Source: an uncultured Erysipelotrichaceae bacterium | GTDB lineage: Bacteria > Bacillota_I > Bacilli_A > RF39 > UBA660 | Assembly (NCBI GenBank): GCA_902767005.1 | Contig: CACXFY010000197.1 | Span: 1-5,523, forward strand | Direction: 5' to 3' | Length of the DNA: 5,523 nucleotides | In this document: piece by piece, positions 1-4,307 of the stretch | How the letters are laid out: each line of letters opens with the position of its first letter | Position numbering within the stretch: the stretch's first letter is position 1 | The notes under the pieces: model-generated | The model's database searches: none | Seen by the model: only the letters and a program-made list of their open reading frames with translations | What the model was told of the DNA's origin: nothing | Program-made: the position numbers and the translations under genes

Positions 1-1607
1 AATTTTTGTTGTTCTTTTAATTTTTCTATTAAAAGTATTAAATCTTCTTTAATCTTTATTAATAATAGTTTTTCTTTTAATGATAAGTCTCTTTCTTCAA
101 TATATTTTTTATAGACTTCTTCAAAATCAAAATTATTATCTTTATACAAAGTTAGTATTTCATGATACATAGATCCAATAAAAGTACTAAACTTATCTTC
201 ATATGGTTCTAATCGTAAAACATATCTTATATAGTATTTAAAATGACATTCATTATAAGTATTTAGTGATGTATAACTTAGATTTAAGGGATATGGTAAG
301 TTCTTTAGATAAGTATTATTATTTATACCAGTAAAATTATTAGAATAATCTCGATAAGGTATTTTATAGGTATTATTTAGTATATTAATACTCTTATTCT
401 TTTCTCCATATATATAGTAATTATCTAAGTATTCTCCAAGTCTTAATTTATTATAAATATTTGAATAATTATAATTATCTATATCATTATTAATTACTTT
501 TAAATCATAATCATCTATTAGAGAAGATTTATAATAAGTCTTAAATGGTGAATTATAACTATAAGATATAGTTAAATTCTTAATATTTGATAATAAATAA
601 GATAAAGTGTTTTTACTTCTTTTATTTAAATAATTAGTTTTATATAAATTAACTTCATCTTTTTCATTGTCAGTAATATAATCAGTATCATTTTTTAAAT
701 TTAAGAAATCATTATTAAAACCAAGTATAAATATATACTCATCATTATTAAATTCTTCTTTATATAAATCTTTTATATTAATAGCGTTACTTAACTTAGT
801 ATTATTTAAATAAGTATTTTTTAATTTATCAATTAAAATAGTTTCATATTCTTTTGAGTTAGTATCTAGATTATTTAAATCTTTTAAGACATTTATTATC
901 TTCTTATTAATACTACTTTTAGTATTATCTTCTAAATCTAATTCATTTGTTTCTAGATAGTCTTTTACTACTTTAGTACTATAAATAGTATTCTTTTTAT
1001 CTATATTAATTGGAATATTATAATAAGAGAATATTTTTTCTATTATGTAGTAATAATCATTAGATAAGTTACAAATATATATTTTGTTTATATCTATGTT
1101 TTGTTTTAATAATTCTATTATCTTTAAAGCAACAAAGTTTGTTTCTTCTTCTATAGTATTAAATTCATAGATGTCTTTAGATACTTTAGTTAAAGAGTAG
1201 TTATTGATACTATTAAATAATTCTTCTTCATATTTTTCTAAATTATAATAATTCTTTATTTCTATATCATAATTCTTAATACTGTTTTTAAAAGCTTTAT
1301 TAAAAGATAAGAGATTATTATTAATTAGATCTTTCTTTATGTCTTGTAGGAAGACTAGTTTTTTATTTTGATACTTTTTATTATCTTCTATTACATATAA
1401 GTATTTTAAATATAATTTAGCTATATCAATATGTAAATTATACTTAGACATTAAATAATAAATAGTATTATCATCATATGAAAAATAATAATTATTAATA
1501 AATTCTTCTTTAGTCATAAATTTAATATTTAATAACTCTTTCTTAGTAGATAATTCTTCTAATATTTTTATTTTTTCTTGATTAGGACAAATTATTATTT
1601 TATTCAT
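1..1607 (-). CDS. AddB/RexB-like helicase-nuclease subunit (PD-(D/E)XK nuclease family), N-terminal 535 residues, cut by the left edge
   Basis: The frame is open from ATG at 1607 to the window edge (535 codons). By family, AddB/RexB partners AddA in processing double-strand DNA ends for recombination. Residues 289-315 (EYIFILGFNNDF, then TDNE) match the late helicase-fold motif of AddB/UvrD-like proteins (VFLLGxNxGxxP, then LSDxE). Residues about 443-486 match the entry to the RecB-type nuclease domain: SYTSLNTYNECHFKYY with Cys454, the position of the first Fe-S ligand in AddB, then GSMYHEIL with His482. The nuclease D/ExK core and the remaining Cys ligands would lie off the window. The N-terminus (IIICPNQEKIKILEEL) aligns by eye just after where Bacillus AddB has its Walker A loop, and no such loop is present. 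An in-frame TAA at 1623-1625 rules out a longer start. AAGGTGAT lies just upstream of the ATG. I saw no Trp codon in the 535. An inactive-helicase PD-(D/E)XK nuclease protein is another valid name. Confidence 0.82.
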   Translation of the reverse strand, partial: MNKIIICPNQEKIKILEELSTKKELLNIKFMTKEEFINNYYFSYDDNTIYYLMSKYNLHIDIAKLYLKYLYVIEDNKKYQNKKLVFLQDIKKDLINNNLLSFNKAFKNSIKNYDIEIKNYYNLEKYEEELFNSINNYSLTKVSKDIYEFNTIEEETNFVALKIIELLKQNIDINKIYICNLSNDYYYIIEKIFSYYNIPINIDKKNTIYSTKVVKDYLETNELDLEDNTKSSINKKIINVLKDLNNLDTNSKEYETILIDKLKNTYLNNTKLSNAINIKDLYKEEFNNDEYIFILGFNNDFLNLKNDTDYITDNEKDEVNLYKTNYLNKRSKNTLSYLLSNIKNLTISYSYNSPFKTYYKSSLIDDYDLKVINNDIDNYNYSNIYNKLRLGEYLDNYYIYGEKNKSINILNNTYKIPYRDYSNNFTGINNNTYLKNLPYPLNLSYTSLNTYNECHFKYYIRYVLRLEPYEDKFSTFIGSMYHEILTLYKDNNFDFEEVYKKYIEERDLSLKEKLLLIKIKEDLILLIEKLKEQQK

Positions 1608-1624
1608 ACTTATCACCTTTATTT

Positions 1625-1633
1625 ATTATACCA
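1625..1633 (-). promoter_or_regulatory. Extended -10 promoter of the AddB-like gene
   Basis: Read on the minus strand this is TGG followed by TATAAT, a perfect -10 with the TGn extension. No good -35 exists; the 17-bp position holds only T's, which belong to the U-tract of the upstream rpmF terminator. Only 17 bases separate the -10 from the ATG at 1607, so transcription would start near 1618 and the Shine-Dalgarno AGGTGAT would sit almost at the 5' end of the mRNA. Confidence 0.65.
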
Positions 1634-1642
1634 TTTTTTAGT

Positions 1643-1673
1643 AAACAAAAAAATGAAGTATTACTTCATTTTT
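1643..1673 (-). terminator. Rho-independent terminator of the rpmF operon
   Basis: A 10-bp stem (1649-1658 with 1664-1673) encloses a 5-base loop. On the minus strand it is followed by an almost unbroken run of T (TTTTTTTGTTT), the usual layout of an intrinsic terminator. The outer A-T pairs of the stem include two bases of the rpmF stop codon (1672-1674), so hairpin and gene end overlap. The stem is AT-rich, with only two G-C pairs. Confidence 0.8.
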
Positions 1674-1878
1674 ATGCTTCTTCTTTTTCTACTACTTTTT
1701 TACCTTTGTAGCTGCCACATTTTGGACATACTCTATGTGGTTTAATTATTTCACCACATTCTGGACATTTAGTTGTTCCAGGTAGATCCATTGCATTATG
1801 ACTTCTTCTCATTCTTTTTCTTGTCTTAGAAACTTTTCTAAAAGGAACAGCAAACAATTGAATGTCTAATTTCATCAT
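1672..1878 (-). CDS. rpmF: 50S ribosomal protein L32 (zinc-ribbon form)
   Basis: This is a small basic protein of 68 residues belonging to the large ribosomal subunit. The core [18 protein letters not shown] at 10-27 is the bacterial L32 signature. Two Cys pairs, C38-P-E-C41 and C51-P-K-C54, form the zinc ribbon, so this is the zinc-binding version. Most L32 proteins begin M-AVP; here nine residues (MMKLDIQLF) precede AVP. The extension looks real: GAGGAG lies 9 bases before the first of two adjacent ATGs, and the only later start option before AVP, a TTG, has no ribosome site. The gene is last in an operon with yceD, 6 bases after its TGA, and its ribosome site lies inside the last yceD codons, which favours coupled translation. 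A terminator overlaps its TAA stop. Confidence 0.97.
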   Translation of the reverse strand: MMKLDIQLFAVPFRKVSKTRKRMRRSHNAMDLPGTTKCPECGEIIKPHRVCPKCGSYKGKKVVEKEEA

Positions 1879-1884
1879 ACTTAA

Positions 1885-2367
1885 TCACTCCTCTTTGTAA
1901 TCTTTTAATAATTCACTAAATGGATTATTTGAAGAGTTGTGTTCCTCTTCACTTATTAACTTCCATCCATCCCCATGAAATTTACTGAGATCTTTAACCT
2001 CTGATAATCTTAGGGGGACCTCTAGTACAATATTTTCCCATAAAAACTGAAAAATATCAAGTATATTTTCATTTATTTTGCAATTTTCTTCAATAAAATC
2101 ATTATATTCTATACTATATTCATATTCTATTGGTTCTAAAGATATAGAATCTTCTATAACCATTACTCCTTTAATAGTACATTCACAATAATCATTAGTA
2201 TCATCTAATTCATCATTTTCTTTTTCAATTATTTTACCAGATACTTCTACTGGGTCTAGTTTTATTATATTACTATTTTCATAATACTCTTGTGGTATTT
2301 CATAAGTATTAGTTATATCTATTTCATCTTGGGTTTTACTGTGTAATAGGCTTAAATCTATATTCAT
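1885..2367 (-). CDS. yceD: YceD/DUF177 family protein, linked to 23S rRNA accumulation and L32
   Basis: The protein is acidic, with 160 residues. The C-terminal half carries the DUF177 pattern: a strand and PLR element at 113-120 (VLEVPLR), GDGW at 132-135, and an end of NPFSELLKDYKEE. In bacteria and plastids YceD is known to be needed for normal 23S rRNA accumulation, and its gene commonly lies just before rpmF, as here. Many relatives have a CxRCL motif after the first beta region; the corresponding place here reads DSISLEP (73-79), so those cysteines are missing, while C61, C63 and C96 remain. The ATG shares one base with the stop of the preceding gene (TAATG) and has no strong Shine-Dalgarno, so translation probably depends on re-initiation. 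The stop is TGA, and the frame beyond it runs directly into rpmF. The family call rests on the C-terminal motifs and the context. Confidence 0.88.
   Translation of the reverse strand: MNIDLSLLHSKTQDEIDITNTYEIPQEYYENSNIIKLDPVEVSGKIIEKENDELDDTNDYCECTIKGVMVIEDSISLEPIEYEYSIEYNDFIEENCKINENILDIFQFLWENIVLEVPLRLSEVKDLSKFHGDGWKLISEEEHNSSNNPFSELLKDYKEE
1888..1893 (-). promoter_or_regulatory. Ribosome-binding site of rpmF inside the end of yceD
   Basis: GAGGAG on the minus strand is also the last two Glu codons of yceD, and the yceD TGA follows at once. It lies 9 bases before the first rpmF ATG (12 before the second), which favours the first ATG and fits translational coupling of YceD and L32. Confidence 0.75.
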
Positions 2368-2936
2368 TAGCGCATAGCCACTGAGTTATCTTCTTCTATT
2401 ATTTCAATAGTTCCATGATAGTGAAGATTACTCTTTTCTATTTCTTCTTCTCTCGTTACCCAAACATGAATAGAATATTCTTTTTCTCCTAAGGCTTTTA
2501 GACTAGTATCTAATAAGACACCATTTTCTAATTCACTTAGTTTATATATTTTGTTTTCTTTTTTGCCATCTTTAATAGATACTCTTAATAAATCTTTAGA
2601 TATTAGTTTTTTATCACAATCATCTTCTTTGATACATTGTCTATCATCTTTAATTACTATTTTATAATGTACTTCTTCTGTTAAGTTATTCTTAATAGTA
2701 AAAGAATATGGATGTTGACTAAGACCAACTGAATCTGATAATGGGTTTGCTTTTTCTAGAGTAATCTTATTACCAGTTTTTTCATGATAAGTTATTTCTA
2801 AAGATGTTGAATTATAATCAATATTTCTTTCATCTTTAAACTTATAATAAATATATCTAGTAGAGAATATTGCGATTAATAGTATTATTGTTACTATTAC
2901 AATATTTCTAATACGTTCTTTTCGGTAATTATACAT
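2367..2936 (-). CDS. Single-pass membrane protein with an extracytoplasmic beta-sandwich-like domain, function unknown
   Basis: I do not recognise a named family with certainty. The 189-residue protein has a short basic N-terminus (RKERIR), one hydrophobic segment at about 11-31 and then a roughly 155-residue polar domain, so it is probably anchored in the membrane with the C-terminus outside. The domain (ANPLSDSVGLSQHPYSFTIK at 63-82, then a strand-rich part with a YSIHVWV element) resembles TasA/camelysin-like or Ig-like surface modules common in gut Bacillota; this comparison is from memory. C101 and C107 could form a disulfide if the domain is exported. The start follows GAGGTG at 5 bases, downstream of a strong promoter. 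It is the first gene of the operon with yceD and rpmF, overlapping yceD by one base, an unusual partner for ribosomal genes. Confidence 0.7.
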   Translation of the reverse strand: MYNYRKERIRNIVIVTIILLIAIFSTRYIYYKFKDERNIDYNSTSLEITYHEKTGNKITLEKANPLSDSVGLSQHPYSFTIKNNLTEEVHYKIVIKDDRQCIKEDDCDKKLISKDLLRVSIKDGKKENKIYKLSELENGVLLDTSLKALGEKEYSIHVWVTREEEIEKSNLHYHGTIEIIEEDNSVAMR

Positions 2937-2965
2937 TATTACACCTCATTTTCTATCCATATTTA

Positions 2966-2994
2966 ATTATAAATAGTTTAGAGTTATTTAACAA
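2966..2994 (-). promoter_or_regulatory. Sigma-A-type promoter of the membrane protein-yceD-rpmF operon
   Basis: On the minus strand the -35 is TTGTTA (2989-2994), the spacer is exactly 17 bases, and the -10 is a perfect TATAAT (2966-2971). Transcription would start near 2959, giving a leader of about 23 bases with the Shine-Dalgarno GAGGTG at 2942-2947. The -35 lies inside one arm of the palindrome at 2987-3006, so the promoter may be controlled by a protein binding there. Confidence 0.75.
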
Positions 2995-3006
2995 TACTTT
3001 GTTAAA
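2987..3006. repeat. Perfect 8-bp inverted repeat over the -35 element (candidate operator or weak terminator)
   Basis: TTTAACAA (2987-2994) and TTGTTAAA (2999-3006) are exact reverse complements separated by TACT. The left arm covers the -35 box of the downstream operon. The palindrome starts 6 bases after the stop codon of the MYG1-family gene, so it could be that gene's terminator, but neither strand shows a proper T-run after the stem. Its place on the -35 and its half-site spacing also fit a repressor operator. Sequence alone does not decide between the two. Confidence 0.6.
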
Positions 3007-3012
3007 AAATAA

Positions 3013-3915
3013 TTAGTCTTCTTGTAAAATACTTTTTACTACTTTAATAGCAGCAGTTCTACTTTTAGTACTCATCATAAATCTAGTTCTATGACAGAAG
3101 ATTAAACCTTTAATACCAGATTTTTCTTCTAATTCTTTTCCTTCTAAGCCAGCATATTCTTCTGGTACATCAATTCTATAAGTACGATCTTCTTTACTTT
3201 TAGGAACTGTTTTAATGGCGTATCCGCCACGATTAGATGGGAATATTACAAAGCCTATATCATTAGCTTCTTCCATACTTAATAAAGTATCTTCATATGG
3301 TAAGAATTCATCTAACAATAAATATTTCTTTTTACATTTTTTTATTTTTTCTTCGACTATTTTTTTAGCTTTTACTTTAGCTTCTTGAGCTATTATTTCT
3401 TCAGTAAGAATAGTTTTCGCAATACTACATGCTCTAAAGAATTGAGTATTAGAATCTTGACTGGATTCATAACTTGGGTTAAATATCTTTATAATATCGC
3501 TTACTGTTTTAACACTATATGGGGCTTCTATTTTAGGAAACACACCATTATCATCGGCATCTATTCCTTCAATAAAGTCTCTATCAATCGCAATAAATAC
3601 TTCTTCTGGATTTTCAATATTAGTTTTCTTTAATAAATCAAGTCCGTATTCTTGCCATAACAAACCAAAAGCAGCATATGGAATACCATTATTTCTTTTT
3701 AATATATCTTCTTTATGGTGATCAAACTTACCACGTCCAACATCATAAACTATTTTATCTTTATAGTCTTCAGCATTAATATTATTTGTTCTAAATACTC
3801 TAACTGATTTTAAATATATTTCTAGGAAAGCAGTTGAGAATACATCATCGGCATGCATTGTACCACTATGTGTAACACAATTTGCTTCTTCTATTTTTTC
3901 TACTACTTTAAGCAT
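3013..3915 (-). CDS. MYG1-family (UPF0160) DHH-type metal-dependent phosphoesterase/exonuclease
   Basis: The gene is complete and encodes 300 residues, close to the usual size for this family. Family motifs appear in order: THSGTMHADD (15-24), RT at 42-43, DVGRGKFDHH (58-67) with the DHH-like metal ligands, YAAFGLLW (80-87), an E116/D119/D122-N-G element, and a C-terminal FCHRTRF segment near 273-279. Eukaryotic MYG1 is a 3'-5' RNA exonuclease; bacterial members are cytoplasmic hydrolases whose substrate is mostly untested, so the exact reaction here is inferred. The start is the ATG at 3915: AGGAGG (3922-3927) lies 6 bases before it. A TTG further upstream in the same frame would overlap that ribosome site and is not credible. 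The gene appears to be transcribed alone, from its own extended -10 promoter, between a terminator upstream and a hairpin downstream. Confidence 0.92.
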   Translation of the reverse strand: MLKVVEKIEEANCVTHSGTMHADDVFSTAFLEIYLKSVRVFRTNNINAEDYKDKIVYDVGRGKFDHHKEDILKRNNGIPYAAFGLLWQEYGLDLLKKTNIENPEEVFIAIDRDFIEGIDADDNGVFPKIEAPYSVKTVSDIIKIFNPSYESSQDSNTQFFRACSIAKTILTEEIIAQEAKVKAKKIVEEKIKKCKKKYLLLDEFLPYEDTLLSMEEANDIGFVIFPSNRGGYAIKTVPKSKEDRTYRIDVPEEYAGLEGKELEEKSGIKGLIFCHRTRFMMSTKSRTAAIKVVKSILQED

Positions 3916-3939
3916 TATTTCCCTCCTCAAAGTAGGTTT

Positions 3940-3948
3940 ATTATATCA
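3940..3948 (-). promoter_or_regulatory. Extended -10 promoter of the MYG1-family gene
   Basis: The minus strand reads TGA followed by TATAAT, a perfect -10 with the TGn extension. The 17-bp -35 position (TTTTCT) is poor and falls inside the terminator stem of the preceding gene. The start point would be near 3933, giving a leader of about 18 bases that carries the AGGAGG site. Confidence 0.65.
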
Positions 3949-3949
3949 T

Positions 3950-3987
3950 AAATATAATAAAAAGAAAAACACTATGGTTTTTCTTTT
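3950..3987 (-). terminator. Hairpin terminator after the surface protein-membrane protein pair
   Basis: An 11-bp stem (3960-3970 with 3977-3987) and a 6-base loop are followed on the minus strand by the T-rich run TATTATATTT. The stem uses two bases of the stop codon of the small membrane protein gene (3986-3988). The stem is weak, mostly A-T with two G-C pairs, and the T-run is interrupted, so some read-through into the MYG1-family gene is possible. Confidence 0.65.
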
Positions 3988-4297
3988 AGTTTGTTTTAGC
4001 TTGTGCTTCTTCTACTTTTTCATAATATATTTGATAAGTATCTTGTTTTATGTTGACTATATAAAGTTTATACTTATCATTTTTTTCATAGAATATATAA
4101 TTATTATTAGAATCTATTTCTTTAAAAACATAATTTGATCCTTCTTCATTTGTTTTTGCTGTTATTACTTTTAAGGCTTTTTCTCTATTATTGTTTGTTT
4201 TATGAATTTGTTTATTCTTTTTAGGTAATAGACATACTAATAATATTAGAATTATTAATAGGACAAAAATACATATTATAATAATCTTTTTCTTCAT
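3986..4297 (-). CDS. Small membrane-anchored protein, function unknown
   Basis: The 103-residue protein begins MKKK, followed by a strongly hydrophobic stretch at about 4-27, then KK and a polar domain of about 75 residues. This is a membrane anchor or uncleaved signal segment with the rest most likely outside. The polar part (REKALKVITAKTNEEG, then short strands YIFYEKNDKYKLYIVNI and DTYQIYYEKV) looks like a small alpha-plus-beta module; a PepSY/YpmB-like fold is possible, but I cannot support it. I chose the ATG at 4297 because AGGAGG lies 4 bases before it. An ATG 21 bases further upstream would add MDSLGGN, has no ribosome site, and overlaps the preceding gene. The gene is 8 bases after the large surface protein gene and probably co-translated with it, which suggests a shared job in assembling, anchoring or secreting it. 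Confidence 0.78.
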   Translation of the reverse strand: MKKKIIIICIFVLLIILILLVCLLPKKNKQIHKTNNNREKALKVITAKTNEEGSNYVFKEIDSNNNYIFYEKNDKYKLYIVNIKQDTYQIYYEKVEEAQAKTN

Positions 4298-4301
4298 ATT
4301 A

Positions 4302-4307
4302 CCTCCT
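4302..4307 (-). promoter_or_regulatory. Ribosome-binding site overlapping the stop codon of the upstream gene
   Basis: AGGAGG on the minus strand begins with the last two bases of the TAG stop (4306-4308) of the large surface protein gene. It lies 4 bases before the ATG at 4297. It fixes the start of the small membrane protein and indicates coupled translation. Confidence 0.8.

Noticed and set aside
1..1600. AT-rich, repetitive-looking sequence as a repeat or CRISPR array
   Set aside because: The minus-strand frame is open throughout with AddB-like motifs; the repetition comes from Asn, Lys, Ile and Tyr codons and there is no regular repeat-spacer period.
1885..1887. TGA read as Trp (Mycoplasma code), making yceD and rpmF one gene
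   Set aside because: All Trp codons I read in the window are TGG, other frames contain no internal TGA, and rpmF has its own well-placed ribosome site and twin ATG.
3385..3633. Plus-strand open frame of 82 codons
   Set aside because: It lies fully inside the well-supported MYG1-family gene on the other strand, has no ribosome site or recognisable motif, and its Phe/Tyr/Ile-rich product is what the complement of Lys/Glu/Asn codons gives.
3916..3930. TTG start giving five extra residues (MRREI) on the MYG1-family protein
   Set aside because: These codons are the AGGAGG ribosome site and its spacer; the ATG at 3915 has ideal spacing and begins where the family usually begins.
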